Part shown: one piece after another, positions 41,480 to 50,355 of the stretch | Numbering within the stretch: position 1 is the stretch's first letter | Layout of the letters: each line of letters starts with the position of its first letter | Assembly (NCBI RefSeq): GCF_000334215.1 | Contig: NZ_AMQY01000025.1 | Location: 62,001-126,000 of the forward strand | Length of the DNA: 64,000 nt | Direction of reading: 5' to 3' | Source: Vreelandella jeotgali Hwa | Lineage (GTDB): Bacteria; Pseudomonadota; Gammaproteobacteria; Pseudomonadales; Halomonadaceae | Program-made: the position numbers and the translations under genes | Notes under the pieces: generated by a model | Databases searched by the model: none | What the model was told of the DNA's origin: nothing | The model's input: the letters and a program-made list of their open reading frames with translations, nothing else

Positions 41480-41508
41480 TTGAAAGACCACCGCAAGCGA
41501 CGTATAGT
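41480..41508 (+). promoter_or_regulatory. promoter of tRNA-Pro
   Basis: -35 TTGAAA (41480-41485), 17-bp spacer, -10 TATAGT (41503-41508), each one mismatch from consensus. The expected transcript starts about 50 bases before the mature tRNA. Confidence 0.75.
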
Positions 41509-41564
41509 GCTGCCGTGTTGACGCACAGAATGCTCATGACGAGCGTTCACAAGTGCCATTATCA

Positions 41565-41641
41565 CGGAATATAGCTCAGCTTGGTAGAGCGCTGCCTTCG
41601 GGAGGCAGAGGTCGTAGGTTCGAATCCTGCTATTCCGACCA
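41565..41641 (+). tRNA. tRNA-Pro (anticodon CGG)
   Basis: A 77-nt cloverleaf: acceptor CGGAATA / TATTCCG, D-arm, anticodon stem CTGCC/GGCAG with loop TTCGGGA giving anticodon CGG (reads CCG), T-arm with GGTTCGAATCC, encoded discriminator A and CCA end. C1 with G72 is normal for bacterial tRNA-Pro. A sigma-70 promoter precedes and a terminator follows. It marks the left edge of the accessory catabolic region, but I saw no integrase or repeated 3' end. Confidence 0.97.
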
Positions 41642-41649
41642 AACAGATG

Positions 41650-41685
41650 AAAAAAGGGCTTGCGCCACGGCGCAGGCCCTTTTTT
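41650..41685 (+). terminator. tRNA-Pro terminator
   Basis: AAAAAAGGGC(T)TGCGCC ... GGCGCAGGCCCTTTTTT: long GC stem with A/T flanks and T6, 8 bp after the tRNA. Confidence 0.92.
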
Positions 41686-41753
41686 GGTTCCCGCTTCTGG
41701 TGCATGCCACATTCATGGCACGCTGCCCGGCCTACAAGCCGGGCATTCGAGGG

Positions 41754-43121
41754 TCATGTCACCCGGATAAGCTTCTTGTTGACGAATTCGTCCATGCCCA
41801 GAGAGCCCAGCTCGCGCCCGAAGCCGCTGCGCTTGACCCCGCCAAAGGGCAGCTCCGCCGACTCGCCGCCGACTTCGTTGATGTAAACCATGCCTACCTC
41901 CAGGCGATCGGCCACGCGCAGCGCCTTTGGCTCGTCACTGGAAATGACGATGGCGCCGAGCCCGTAAGGCGAGGCGTTGGCCAGTTCCACGGCTTCGTCT
42001 TCGCTGGCAACCCGATAGACCACAGCGACGGGGCCAAACAGTTCCTCGTGGTAAACGTCCATTGCCGGGGTAACGTCGGTGAGCACCGTGGGAGCAAAAT
42101 AGTTGTCCTCGGGATCGGCCCCGCCGGCGCGAAGCACGGCGCCCTGATCGAGCGCCTTTTGCACCTGCTGCTGCAGATTGCGGGTAGCGCTTGCCGACGA
42201 CAGCGGCCCCAGCATGGCACCGTCGACGGTTGGATCAGCGGGGCGTTGCGCGGTCATGGCGGCGGCAAAGCGTTCGACGAACTCGGCGTAGAGGTGATCC
42301 ATCACCACCATGCGCTTGGAGCCGTTGCAGGCCTGGCCGTTGTTGCCCAGCCGCCCGGCGACGGCCATTTCCACGGCGGTATCGATATCGTCGGTGTCGA
42401 GCACCAGAAACACGTCCGAGCCGCCGAGTTCGAGCACGACCTTTTTCAGATGGCGCCCTGCCTGCTCGGCCACAGCGGCGCCGGCACGTTCGGAACCGGT
42501 CAGCGACACGCCCTGAACGCGAGGGTCGGCAATCACGTCGGCCACCTGCGCGTTGGTAGCGAAAATGTTGACGTAGGCGCCCTCGGGCAGGCCGGCATCA
42601 ATAAACAGACGCTCCAGCGCCAGTGCCGACTCGGGGCACTGCGGCGCGTGCTTGAGCAGAATCGTATTGCCCAGCGCCAGGTTGGGGGCCACAAAGCGCG
42701 CCACCTGATACAGCGGAAAGTTCCACGGCATGATGCCGGTCAGCACGCCAAGGGGCTGACGGCGGATAAAGGCCGAGCCGCCGGCGGGCGAGTCGATGGG
42801 CTCATCCCGGAGAAACGCCGCGGCGTTGTCGGCGTAGTAGCGGTAGATATCCACGCAGACATCGACTTCCTCGCGCGCCTGGTCAACGGGCTTGCCCATT
42901 TCGCGCACGATAATCTCGGCCAGCGCTTCCCGGCGTTCGGCGTGCAGCTCCGCCACCTGTTTGAGGCACGCTGCGCGACCGGCGACATCGACATCGCGCG
43001 ACCACTGGCGGTACGCGCTCGCCGCGCTGGTCAGCGCCTGCTGAATATCGGCATCGGTCGCCGTGGGATAGTCGGCCAGCTTTTCGCCGGTGGCCGGGTT
43101 TATAACGGAGTAGTCAGCCAT
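41754..43121 (-). CDS. NAD(P)-dependent aldehyde dehydrogenase (succinate-semialdehyde dehydrogenase-like)
   Basis: A 455-aa ALDH of the short SSADH (Sad/GabD2-like) class. Active-site residues: Glu231 in LELGGSD and Cys265 in NNGQACNGSKR; motif MPWNFPLYQ. Strong ribosome-binding site GGGAGG. Divergent from the carnitine module. The substrate cannot be read from the sequence. Candidates from context are succinate semialdehyde, 4-trimethylaminobutyraldehyde (giving gamma-butyrobetaine for the dioxygenase at 48 kb), or the aldehyde made by the AruI-like decarboxylase at 52 kb. Confidence 0.9.
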   Translation of the reverse strand: MADYSVINPATGEKLADYPTATDADIQQALTSAASAYRQWSRDVDVAGRAACLKQVAELHAERREALAEIIVREMGKPVDQAREEVDVCVDIYRYYADNAAAFLRDEPIDSPAGGSAFIRRQPLGVLTGIMPWNFPLYQVARFVAPNLALGNTILLKHAPQCPESALALERLFIDAGLPEGAYVNIFATNAQVADVIADPRVQGVSLTGSERAGAAVAEQAGRHLKKVVLELGGSDVFLVLDTDDIDTAVEMAVAGRLGNNGQACNGSKRMVVMDHLYAEFVERFAAAMTAQRPADPTVDGAMLGPLSSASATRNLQQQVQKALDQGAVLRAGGADPEDNYFAPTVLTDVTPAMDVYHEELFGPVAVVYRVASEDEAVELANASPYGLGAIVISSDEPKALRVADRLEVGMVYINEVGGESAELPFGGVKRSGFGRELGSLGMDEFVNKKLIRVT

Positions 43122-43140
43122 GAACGGCCTCCCTGAAGCA

Positions 43141-43185
43141 GTGTTGCTGAGGAACGTGTTACTGAAAATCGTGTTGCTGAAGATC
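43141..43185. repeat. 15-bp tandem repeat, 3 copies, upstream of the ALDH gene
   Basis: GTGTTGCTGAGGAAC, GTGTTACTGAAAATC, GTGTTGCTGAAGATC at 43141, 43156 and 43171, with a decayed fourth. They lie in the 5' region of the minus-strand ALDH gene, 20 bp before its start codon. Confidence 0.85.
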
Positions 43186-43295
43186 GTTCTGGTAACAGCG
43201 GTGCAGGATACGAGCGCGAGCCGACCCTATCATAGCGCGCTCGCCGGACGGCGATAGCCCTGCCCGCCGAACAGGTGGGCATTGTGGCGCATTAT

Positions 43296-43306
43296 GTCAA
43301 TTTGAC
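43296..43306. promoter_or_regulatory. operator-like palindrome upstream of the carnitine operon
   Basis: GTCAA-T-TTGAC, a perfect 11-bp palindrome about 70 bp upstream of the BKACE start, in the divergent gap with the ALDH gene. It could bind one of the GlxA/CdhR-like regulators encoded nearby. Assignment is speculative. Confidence 0.3.
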
Positions 43307-43374
43307 GTCGCTTTATGCATGTCAGGCGCGGAGCGGATTGCGGATACTGGCGCCACTTTATGAAGGAGGTCCCC

Positions 43375-44283
43375 ATGAACCGCAATGTCATCCTCACCTG
43401 CGCCGTTACCGGCGCCGGCAATACCACCGGCAAGAATCCCAACGTGCCGGTCACTCCCCAACAGATCGCCGACAGCTGCATCGAAGCCGCCCGCGCCGGC
43501 GCCAGCGTGGCGCACATCCACGTCCGCGACCCGGAAACCGGTGGCATCAGCCACTCTACCGACCACTTCCGCGAGGTGATGGAGCGCGTCCGCGAGGCGG
43601 ATACCGACATCGTCATGAACATCACCGCCGGCGGCGGCGGCGACTGGACCCCGGACGCCAACGACCCCACCCGCGGCGGCCCCGGCACCGACATCCAGAC
43701 CCCCGCCGAGCGTCACGCACCGGTGGGCGAGCTGCTTCCCGAGCTCTGCACCCTGGACTGCGGCAGCCTCAACTTCAGCGACATGGTCTACATCAACACC
43801 GCCGACTGGCTGCGCGAGCATGCCCGCCTGGTGCAGCAAGCCGGCGTCAAGCCCGAGCTGGAATGCTTCGACCTGGGCCACGTCTGGTTCGCCCGCCAGC
43901 TGCAGCAGGAAGGCCTGCTCGACGGCGACCCGCTCTACCAGCTGTGCCTGGGCATTCCCTGGGGCGCCGAGGCCGATACCGAGACCATGCAGGCCATGCG
44001 CAACAAGCTGCCGGACAACGCCAACTGGGCCGCCTTCGGCATCGGCCGCCACCAGATGCCCATGGTCGCCCAGGCCATGCTGCTCGGCGGCCACGCCAGG
44101 GTCGGCCTGGAAGACAACCTCATGCTCAAGAAAGGCGTGATGGCGACCAACGGCCAGCTGGTAGAGAAAGCCGGCGGCCTCATCGAAAATCTCGGCGGAC
44201 GCGTCATGACCCCGGCCGAAACCCGCGCGCACCTGAAACTGCGCGATCCGAGCACCGGCAAGACCGTGGGAGGTGAGGCATGA
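43375..44283 (+). CDS. cdhC: BKACE-family 3-dehydrocarnitine cleavage enzyme
   Basis: A 302-aa TIM-barrel zinc enzyme of the DUF849 (beta-keto acid cleavage) family. Zinc ligands: His47 and His49 in HIHVRD, and a later Glu in GLEDN. In the carnitine pathway the family member condenses 3-dehydrocarnitine with acetyl-CoA, giving betainyl-CoA and acetoacetate. That substrate is inferred from the next two genes: carnitine dehydrogenase (4-bp overlap) and a hotdog thioesterase. Start ATG 43375 has a near-perfect AAGGAGGT; upstream codons to 43315 are rejected. Confidence 0.88.
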   Translation: MNRNVILTCAVTGAGNTTGKNPNVPVTPQQIADSCIEAARAGASVAHIHVRDPETGGISHSTDHFREVMERVREADTDIVMNITAGGGGDWTPDANDPTRGGPGTDIQTPAERHAPVGELLPELCTLDCGSLNFSDMVYINTADWLREHARLVQQAGVKPELECFDLGHVWFARQLQQEGLLDGDPLYQLCLGIPWGAEADTETMQAMRNKLPDNANWAAFGIGRHQMPMVAQAMLLGGHARVGLEDNLMLKKGVMATNGQLVEKAGGLIENLGGRVMTPAETRAHLKLRDPSTGKTVGGEA

Positions 44284-45236
44284 GCCAGCAACTTTCCGTT
44301 ATCGGCACCGGCGTCATCGGCAACGGCTGGATCGCCCGGGCGCTGGCCCAGGGCTGGGACGTGGTCGCCTTCGATCCGGCAGACGGCGCCGAGGCGCGCA
44401 CCCGGGAATTCGTCGCCAATGCCTGGCACTCGCTGACCCGCGCCGGGCTGGCCGAGGGCGCCGACCCCGAGCGGCTGACCTTCGTCGGCAGCCTGGAAGC
44501 GGCCGTGGAAGGCGCCGACCTGATCCAGGAAAACGTGCCCGAGCGCATCGAGCTCAAGCGCGAGATTCTCGCCGCTATCGACGCCGCGGCAGCGCCCGAA
44601 GCGATCATCGGCTCGTCCACCTCGGGCTTCAAGCCCAGCGATCTCCAGCAGGATTGCGCCAATGCGCCCGGACGCGTGATCGTCGCGCACCCCTTCAACC
44701 CGGTTTACCTGCTGCCGCTGGTCGAGCTGGTGGGCGGCGAAGCCACCGTCGCGGCGCAGACCGAGCGCGCCCGGTCGCTCTACCAGGCACTGGCCATGCG
44801 CCCGCTGGTCGTGCAGCGTGAAATCGAAGGCCACATCGCCGACCGCCTGATGGAAGCGCTGTGGCGCGAGGCGCTGCACCTGGTCAACGATGGCGTAGCC
44901 ACCACCGAGGAAATCGACGCCGCCGTGGTTTACGGCTGCGGGCTGCGCTGGTCACTGATGGGCACCTTCCTGACCTTCCACCTGGCAGGCGGCGACGCGG
45001 GTATGCGTCACATGCTCGAGCAGTTCGGCCCGGCGCTGAAGCTGCCCTGGACCAAACTCGAAGCGCCCGAGCTGACCGATGGGCTCATCGACAAGGTGGT
45101 GGAAGGCTGCGAGCACCAGGCCGCCGGTCGTTCCGTGGCCACGCTTGATCGCCGCCGCGACGACTTCCTGGTCGAACTGCTGGGTCTGGTACAGAAATAC
45201 TGGCCCGAGGCCGAAGGCCTCGAAGGGCGTATCTGA
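44280..45236 (+). CDS. cdhA: L-carnitine 3-dehydrogenase
   Basis: A 318-aa NAD-dependent enzyme of the 3-hydroxyacyl-CoA dehydrogenase fold, oxidising L-carnitine to 3-dehydrocarnitine. The Rossmann motif [11 protein letters not shown] starts near residue 9; SSTSGF and [14 protein letters not shown], with the catalytic His, are typical of carnitine dehydrogenases. Starts within the stop of cdhC (ATGA) and its own stop overlaps the thioesterase start (TGATG), so the three are translationally coupled. Confidence 0.92.
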   Translation: MSQQLSVIGTGVIGNGWIARALAQGWDVVAFDPADGAEARTREFVANAWHSLTRAGLAEGADPERLTFVGSLEAAVEGADLIQENVPERIELKREILAAIDAAAAPEAIIGSSTSGFKPSDLQQDCANAPGRVIVAHPFNPVYLLPLVELVGGEATVAAQTERARSLYQALAMRPLVVQREIEGHIADRLMEALWREALHLVNDGVATTEEIDAAVVYGCGLRWSLMGTFLTFHLAGGDAGMRHMLEQFGPALKLPWTKLEAPELTDGLIDKVVEGCEHQAAGRSVATLDRRRDDFLVELLGLVQKYWPEAEGLEGRI

Positions 45237-45697
45237 TGGCGCTGCTCAACACCCGTGTCGCGCCGGAATGGGTCGACTACAACGGCCACATGAACGACGC
45301 CGAATACGCCCGGGTATTTTCCCTGGGCGTCGAGCAGCTCATGGTCGCCATCGGCCTGGACGAACACGGCTGCCAACAGCACGGCTACACCATCTATACG
45401 CTGGAAACGCACCTGTGCTATCGCCGTGAAGCCCACGAGGGCCAGCCGCTGACAGTGGACGTCACGCTGCTCGACCGCGACGCCAAGCGGCTGCACGTCT
45501 ACTTCACGCTGCACGACGCCGAGGACAACCTGCTGGCCAGCAGCGAGCAGATGCTGATGGGCATCGACAGCGACGCCGGCCGACCGGCGCCCTTCCCCGA
45601 GGCCGTGGCGGAAGCCATTGCCACCCTGCCCGGCGCAGGCGATGACTGGCCGCGACTCGCCGGCCGGCGTATCGGCCTGCCGCCGGCCCGGGGCTGA
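45236..45697 (+). CDS. cdhB: hotdog thioesterase (betainyl-CoA thioesterase)
   Basis: A 153-aa 4HBT-type hotdog protein. The catalytic segment WVDYNGHMND (Asp14, Asn16, His18) is clear. By context it releases glycine betaine from the betainyl-CoA made by the BKACE enzyme; in some bacteria this domain is fused to carnitine dehydrogenase, which supports the pairing. One-base overlap with the previous gene. The substrate is inferred. Confidence 0.85.
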   Translation: MALLNTRVAPEWVDYNGHMNDAEYARVFSLGVEQLMVAIGLDEHGCQQHGYTIYTLETHLCYRREAHEGQPLTVDVTLLDRDAKRLHVYFTLHDAEDNLLASSEQMLMGIDSDAGRPAPFPEAVAEAIATLPGAGDDWPRLAGRRIGLPPARG

Positions 45698-45730
45698 CTT
45701 CCCTTCAGCGCCAACCCGCCGGGTATGCCG

Positions 45731-46693
45731 TCAGCGACGGCGTGCCCGGCGCGGCGGCACCCCCCAGTGCGCGCGGAATGCCCGGGTAAAGCTCGACGCC
45801 GAGGCAAAGCCGCAGGCCACTCCCACCGCCAGAATATCCATGTCGGTTTCCTCCAGCAGGTAGCGCGCGCGTTCCAGGCGCAGCGCGAGGTAATACCCTT
45901 TCGGTGACGCCTCCAGCGTCTCCTCGAACAGCCGCTGCAGCTGGCGTAGCGACACGCCGCTGCGACGCGACACCTCGGTGAGCGCCAGCGGCGCTTCGAG
46001 ATGATGCTCCATCAGGTTCACGGCATCGATCAGCCGCCGGTTGTGCGTTCCCAGGCGCCGCGCCAGAGTCATGCGCTGCTGGTCGTGGCGGGTGCGAATG
46101 CGCGCGTGCACCAGCTGTTCGGACACGTCCACCGCCAGTCGCTGCCCGTGACGGCGCGCTATAGCGTGCAGCGCCATGTCCATGGCTGCGGTGCCACCGG
46201 CGCAGGAAAACCGCCGCTCGCCCAGCTCAAACAGTTCATCGGAGGTGGCAATGGCGGGAAAACGCTCATGAAAAGCCGGCAGGCTTTCCCAGTGCAGCGT
46301 TACCCGCTCGCCCGCCAATAGCCCGGCCGCCGCCAGCAGGAAGCAGCCGGTATCCAGCCCGCCCAGCGCGATGCCGGCGGCGTCCAGGCGTTGCAGCCAG
46401 CGCACCAGCGCCCGGTCGCCAGAGTGCTCGGGGGCAAAGCCGCTGCATACCGCCAGCGACGACAGCGAATACGTCTGGCCGATGGACTGATCGGCCAGCA
46501 GCGTCATGCCGTTGGAGGCGGTTACCGGCTCGCCGCCCTGGCTGATCAGCGACCAGTCAAACAGCGGCCGGCCGCTGATGCGATTGGCGATGCGCAGCGG
46601 CTCCACCGCCGAGAAAAACGCCATCATCGAGAATCGCGGCAGCAGCAGAAAGCCCACCGGCTCGGGAGTGGGGCCGAAGTAGTCAAGGCGCAT
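45731..46693 (-). CDS. GlxA/CdhR-family transcriptional regulator (1)
   Basis: A 320-aa protein: N-terminal DJ-1/PfpI-like ligand-binding domain (about 10-190) and C-terminal AraC-type double helix-turn-helix (about 215-315, ending GFASASSFTRAFRAHWG). It resembles P. aeruginosa CdhR, the carnitine-responsive activator, and lies at the end of the carnitine operon, convergent to it. The nucleophile-elbow position reads GLDTGCF. It is 47-50% identical by eye over long stretches to the divergent regulator next door, so the two are paralogues; I cannot tell which senses carnitine. Confidence 0.9.
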   Translation of the reverse strand: MRLDYFGPTPEPVGFLLLPRFSMMAFFSAVEPLRIANRISGRPLFDWSLISQGGEPVTASNGMTLLADQSIGQTYSLSSLAVCSGFAPEHSGDRALVRWLQRLDAAGIALGGLDTGCFLLAAAGLLAGERVTLHWESLPAFHERFPAIATSDELFELGERRFSCAGGTAAMDMALHAIARRHGQRLAVDVSEQLVHARIRTRHDQQRMTLARRLGTHNRRLIDAVNLMEHHLEAPLALTEVSRRSGVSLRQLQRLFEETLEASPKGYYLALRLERARYLLEETDMDILAVGVACGFASASSFTRAFRAHWGVPPRRARRR

Positions 46694-46734
46694 GGCACAG
46701 ACCGCAAAAGCAAATGGAAAAAAACAAGGACACA

Positions 46735-46759
46735 GAAAAAAGGAAAAAGGAAAAAGGAA
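46735..46759. repeat. 7-bp A/G tandem repeat between the two regulators
   Basis: AAAAAGG repeated three times plus a partial copy, in the divergent promoter region of the two paralogous GlxA-type regulators. Such a tract could change length by slippage. Confidence 0.7.
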
Positions 46760-46903
46760 AGCCCGCTATACTGGCCGCCCGACGCCGACCCGACAAGGGC
46801 ATCGTTGCAACCGCCCGCGCAGTCTCTACAATCGGCACGACCCCAGAGTCGACACGCCCCACCATCGGCAACCACGACGACGCCACGACGCCGGCCCGCA
46901 CCC

Positions 46904-47857
46904 ATGAGACTTCAAGCCCCCGAGACTACCCCGGAACGCATCGGCTTTTTACTGCTGCCGCGCTTTGCCATGGTCGCGTTCTTCTCGGCCGTGGAACCTT
47001 TGCGCATCGCCAACCGCATCAGCGGTAACTGCCTGTTCGACTGGGATGTCATCAGCCAGGACGGCGGGCCGGTGACCGCCTCCAACGGCATGACGCTGGA
47101 AGCCGGCTACGCCATGAACGCAGCGCCGGCGGTGCCCAGCCTGGCGGTGTGCGCGAGCTTTGCCCCGGATGCCGGCATCAATGACGCCCTGCTTGACGGG
47201 TTACGCGAGCGCGCCGCCGCGGGATGCGTGCTCGGCGGCGTGGACACCGGCTGCTTTGCGCTGGCGGCCGCCGGCCTGCTCGACGACCGGACGGTGACGC
47301 TGCACTGGGAATCGCTGCCCGACTTTCGCGCGCGCTACCCCCGGGTCGACGCGGTGGAGTCGATCTTTGAAGTCACCCCCGAGAGCTTCTCCTGCGCCGG
47401 GGGAAGCGCCGCCATCGACATGAGCCTGGATCTGATCCGCCGCCGCCACGGCGACGCCCTGGTCAAGCGCGTGCGCGACCAGCTGATCCACGACCCCGGG
47501 CGCCGTCCGGCCAGCCGCCAGCGCGCGCCCGGCCGACCCGACGACCCCGATCTGCAGGAAGCCCTCGACCTGATGGAAGCGCATCTGGAAGCGCCGCTGA
47601 CCATCGGCGAGCTGGCCCACCGGCTGGGGATGTCCTGGCGGGGGCTCGAACGGCTGTTCCACCGCTCCCTGCAATGCTCGCCGCGCCGTGCCTATCTCGA
47701 CCGGCGGCTGAATCATGCCCTCCGCCTGCTCCGCGAGACCCACCACAGCGTGATGGATATTGCTCTGGCGTGCGGCTTTGCCTCGGCGTCGAGCTTTACC
47801 CGCGCCTTTCGCCGGCGCCACGGGCTGACACCCAGTGCCTGGCGAGAGCTGCCCTGA
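46904..47857 (+). CDS. GlxA/CdhR-family transcriptional regulator (2)
   Basis: A 317-aa paralogue of the adjacent divergent regulator: DJ-1/PfpI-like domain (GFLLLPRFAMVAFFSAVEPLRIANRISG shared nearly word for word, split here as family signature) and C-terminal AraC HTH ending GFASASSFTRAFRRRHG. The elbow motif reads GVDTGCF. The start is ATG 46904 (MRLQAPETTPER), aligning with its paralogue; the open frame back to 46391 is the shadow of the other gene. It lies directly upstream of the gamma-butyrobetaine dioxygenase, which it may control. RBS weak. Confidence 0.9.
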   Translation: MRLQAPETTPERIGFLLLPRFAMVAFFSAVEPLRIANRISGNCLFDWDVISQDGGPVTASNGMTLEAGYAMNAAPAVPSLAVCASFAPDAGINDALLDGLRERAAAGCVLGGVDTGCFALAAAGLLDDRTVTLHWESLPDFRARYPRVDAVESIFEVTPESFSCAGGSAAIDMSLDLIRRRHGDALVKRVRDQLIHDPGRRPASRQRAPGRPDDPDLQEALDLMEAHLEAPLTIGELAHRLGMSWRGLERLFHRSLQCSPRRAYLDRRLNHALRLLRETHHSVMDIALACGFASASSFTRAFRRRHGLTPSAWRELP

Positions 47858-47914
47858 GTGACACCTGCCAGGCGCCGCACCTGTTCAACACCGCATCAGT
47901 TCAGCACCACATCT

Positions 47915-47943
47915 GTCGAATTGTGCACAGTTAGCGTCGAATT
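47915..47943 (+). promoter_or_regulatory. direct-repeat operator candidate upstream of gamma-butyrobetaine dioxygenase
   Basis: GTCGAATT occurs at 47915-47922 and 47936-47943, exactly 21 bp (two helical turns) apart, about 75-100 bp before the dioxygenase start. That geometry suits an AraC-type activator such as the GlxA-family protein encoded just upstream. A GTGCAC palindrome lies between them. Confidence 0.4.
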
Positions 47944-48016
47944 CGGTCGCGAGCGCTCTGCCCGATGCTGGCATCCTGCGCAGTGATCCCCATGACGACG
48001 CTCAGGAGCTTCCACG

Positions 48017-49240
48017 ATGTCTCACGAACTGCCGCTTACGCCCGACTATGATAGCTGGCCGGTCGATACCCCGCTGACCGACGTTTCCTTTACCCCGCGC
48101 CTGGTCACGGTGAACTGGAGCGACGGCCGCGTCAGCCGCTATCACAGCGTCTGGCTGCGCGAAAACGCCGCCGACGAAAGCACCGTCAATCCGGCAACCC
48201 GCGAGCGTATCCTGGATCTCTCTACTCTGTCGGCCTGGCCGGAAGTCACCGCCGCTGAGATCGACGACGCCGGCGCGCTCTGCGTCACCTTCCAGCCCGA
48301 GGATCGCCGTCTGCGCTTCCACCCCGGCTGGCTGCGCGCACACGACTACGACAACGCCGCCGATCCCGAAGCGCCGCTGGTGCCGGTCACTACCTGGATG
48401 GGCGGCGACGATGCCAGCCCCGACACCCTGGACGCCAGCGGGCTGCTGGATACCCAGCCGGACAGCGACGCCGAGGAAGCCATTCTCGCCCCGGCGCTGG
48501 AAAGCGTGCTGGGCAAGGGCCTGGTGCGGCTTCGCAACCTGCCCACCGAGCCCGATTCCATTGAGTCGCTGGCGCGGCGTATCGGCCCGGTACGGCCGAC
48601 CAACTTCGGCCAGCTGTTCGACGTCAAGGCCAAGCCCGACCCCGACTCCAACGCCTACACGTCGATCGCTCTGCCGCCCCACGTCGACCTGCCCACCCGG
48701 GAATATCACCCCGGCCTGCAGATGCTCTACTGCATGGAAAACAGCGTGGAAGGCGGCCAGGCGGTGATGATGGACGGCTTCGCCATCGCCGAGACCCTGC
48801 GCGATCATCACCCCGAGGCCTGGAAAACGCTGACCCGGGTTCGCTGGTGCTACGCCAACACCGCGCGCACCACCGACTACGTCTGGTTCGAGCCGATGAT
48901 TCGCCTCGATGCCCGCGGCGAGCTGTTGGAAGTGCGCATCGCCGACTTCCTGCGCGGTCCGTTGCAAACCGCTTTCGAGGACGTCGAGCCGGCCTACGAA
49001 GCGCTGATGACGCTGCAGGGGCTGCTGCGCGACCCGGCGTTTTCCATCCGCTTCACCTACCATCCCGGCGACGTGGTGATCTTCGACAACCGCCGCCTGC
49101 TGCACGCCCGGGACGCCTTTGAGGGCAGCACCGGCCACCGCTGGCTGCAGGGTTGCTACATGGAGCGCGACGAAGTGCGTTCACGCTATCGCATGATCCA
49201 GCGCACTCGCCGCCAGCGCCGTCTGGACGGCGCTGCCTGA
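48017..49240 (+). CDS. gamma-butyrobetaine dioxygenase
   Basis: A 407-aa Fe(II)/2-oxoglutarate oxygenase hydroxylating gamma-butyrobetaine to L-carnitine. The N-terminal DUF971-like domain (about 20-110) is followed by the TauD/TfdA-type barrel. Iron ligands His222 and Asp224 (PPHVDLPTREYHPGLQ) and His363 (LLHARDAF), with Arg375 for 2-oxoglutarate. The HVDLP and YHPG-type segments match true BBOX enzymes more than the shorter paralogue at 50.4 kb. Good CAGGAG site. The product feeds the carnitine module 3 kb upstream. Confidence 0.92.
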   Translation: MSHELPLTPDYDSWPVDTPLTDVSFTPRLVTVNWSDGRVSRYHSVWLRENAADESTVNPATRERILDLSTLSAWPEVTAAEIDDAGALCVTFQPEDRRLRFHPGWLRAHDYDNAADPEAPLVPVTTWMGGDDASPDTLDASGLLDTQPDSDAEEAILAPALESVLGKGLVRLRNLPTEPDSIESLARRIGPVRPTNFGQLFDVKAKPDPDSNAYTSIALPPHVDLPTREYHPGLQMLYCMENSVEGGQAVMMDGFAIAETLRDHHPEAWKTLTRVRWCYANTARTTDYVWFEPMIRLDARGELLEVRIADFLRGPLQTAFEDVEPAYEALMTLQGLLRDPAFSIRFTYHPGDVVIFDNRRLLHARDAFEGSTGHRWLQGCYMERDEVRSRYRMIQRTRRQRRLDGAA

Positions 49241-49247
49241 GCACCGC

Positions 49248-50252
49248 TCAGTCTGCCTCCCGGGCTGCGGTTTCCCTGGGAGGCTCGCCAAAACGCGCTC
49301 GGTAGGCGCGCGAAAAGTGCGCCAGATGCTGAAAGCCGGTAGCAACCGCCGCCTCGGTGGTCCGACAGCCGCTGCCGGCCAGCAGCTGCTGGGCGCGATC
49401 CAGCCGCATGCCCAGGTAGCACTGCTTGGGCGTCTCGCCGAAATACGCGCGAAACAGCCGCGTCAGCTGGCGCTGGGACTGCCCGGCGAGCCGGCAGATG
49501 TCGGGAATCGGCAGCGCCCGGGCCATGTTGGCCTCCATCACCGTCAGACTCTTGACCACGCTGCGCGGCAGATGGGCCTGGCGCGCGTCGATATCCATCG
49601 GCGAACGCTCGTGGCGCTGGTAGATCAGCTGCCGGCCCACGGCATCGGCGAGCGCGGTGCTGTAGGCCATGCCGATCCAGGCAAGCATCATGTCGATGCT
49701 TGCCACACCCCCGCCGCCGGTCAGCCGCGTGGCGCTCAGCTCGTAATACGACGGGCTGACCGCCAGCCGGGGAAACTCCCGGCGAAACGCGGGTTCGCTT
49801 TCCCAGTGCAGTGCCACCCGGCAGCCCTCCAGTACGCCGGCCCGCGCCAGAATAAAGGGCGCGGTATCCAGTCCGCCCAGCCAGCCCCCGTGGGCCGCCA
49901 CGCGCCGTAACACTGCACGCTCCCGGGCGGTTACCTCGGCCTCCGGCTGGTAGGACGACACCACCATCAGGCTGGCACCGTCGGCCACTCCGTCCAGCTC
50001 GCCGTCGACTTCGATACGCACGCCGTTGCTGGCCACTACGCCCCCACCGTCGAGCGAGCGCAGCCGCCAGGCAAAGAGGTCGCTGCCAAAGCGGTTGGCG
50101 ACCCGCAGCGGTTCCAGCAGACAAAACAGCGTCAGCATCGAAAAGCTGGGCAACAGCCAGACGTCCAGGGTGTACTCGGCCTGCCCGGGCGAGAGAAGCG
50201 GCGGCGAGTCGGGGCGCGGATAGGGCCAGGGGGCATCAAAAGTGGCGTTCAT
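49248..50252 (-). CDS. GlxA-family transcriptional regulator (3)
   Basis: A 334-aa regulator with DJ-1/PfpI-like domain and C-terminal AraC HTH (TGFQHLAHFSRAYRARFG). It is clearly more distant from the other two regulators in this region, and the elbow motif lacks cysteine (GLDTAPF). The start is taken as ATG 50252 (MNATFDAPWPYPRP); a GTG at 50309 in frame is possible. It is divergent from the tmpA-like operon, which it most likely controls. Convergent, with 7 bp spacing, to the gamma-butyrobetaine dioxygenase. Confidence 0.88.
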   Translation of the reverse strand: MNATFDAPWPYPRPDSPPLLSPGQAEYTLDVWLLPSFSMLTLFCLLEPLRVANRFGSDLFAWRLRSLDGGGVVASNGVRIEVDGELDGVADGASLMVVSSYQPEAEVTARERAVLRRVAAHGGWLGGLDTAPFILARAGVLEGCRVALHWESEPAFRREFPRLAVSPSYYELSATRLTGGGGVASIDMMLAWIGMAYSTALADAVGRQLIYQRHERSPMDIDARQAHLPRSVVKSLTVMEANMARALPIPDICRLAGQSQRQLTRLFRAYFGETPKQCYLGMRLDRAQQLLAGSGCRTTEAAVATGFQHLAHFSRAYRARFGEPPRETAAREAD

Positions 50253-50262
50253 GGCTAAAATG

Positions 50263-50288
50263 ATCAACAAAAAGTCGATTTTTATCAA
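50263..50288. promoter_or_regulatory. direct-repeat operator candidate between regulator 3 and tmpA
   Basis: ATCAA at 50263 and again at 50284, 21 bp apart, around an A/T palindrome-like AAAAAGTCGATTTTT. The 21-bp period is the same as in the candidate operator at 47915. The half-sites are short, so this is weak evidence. Confidence 0.3.
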
Positions 50289-50355
50289 GTGATATCCACC
50301 GGCTGCCACTAGGGTAGATGTCCGTCACCCGTAGCATGCTTGTGGAGAGACCGCC

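Noticed and set aside
46391..46903. N-terminal extension of the second GlxA-type regulator
   Set aside because: The upstream frame is antisense to regulator 1 and has no homology; the paralogue aligns from 46904.
50253..50309. Longer GTG start for regulator 3
   Set aside because: It would overlap the operator-like region and adds hydrophobic residues absent from homologues; kept only as an alternative.
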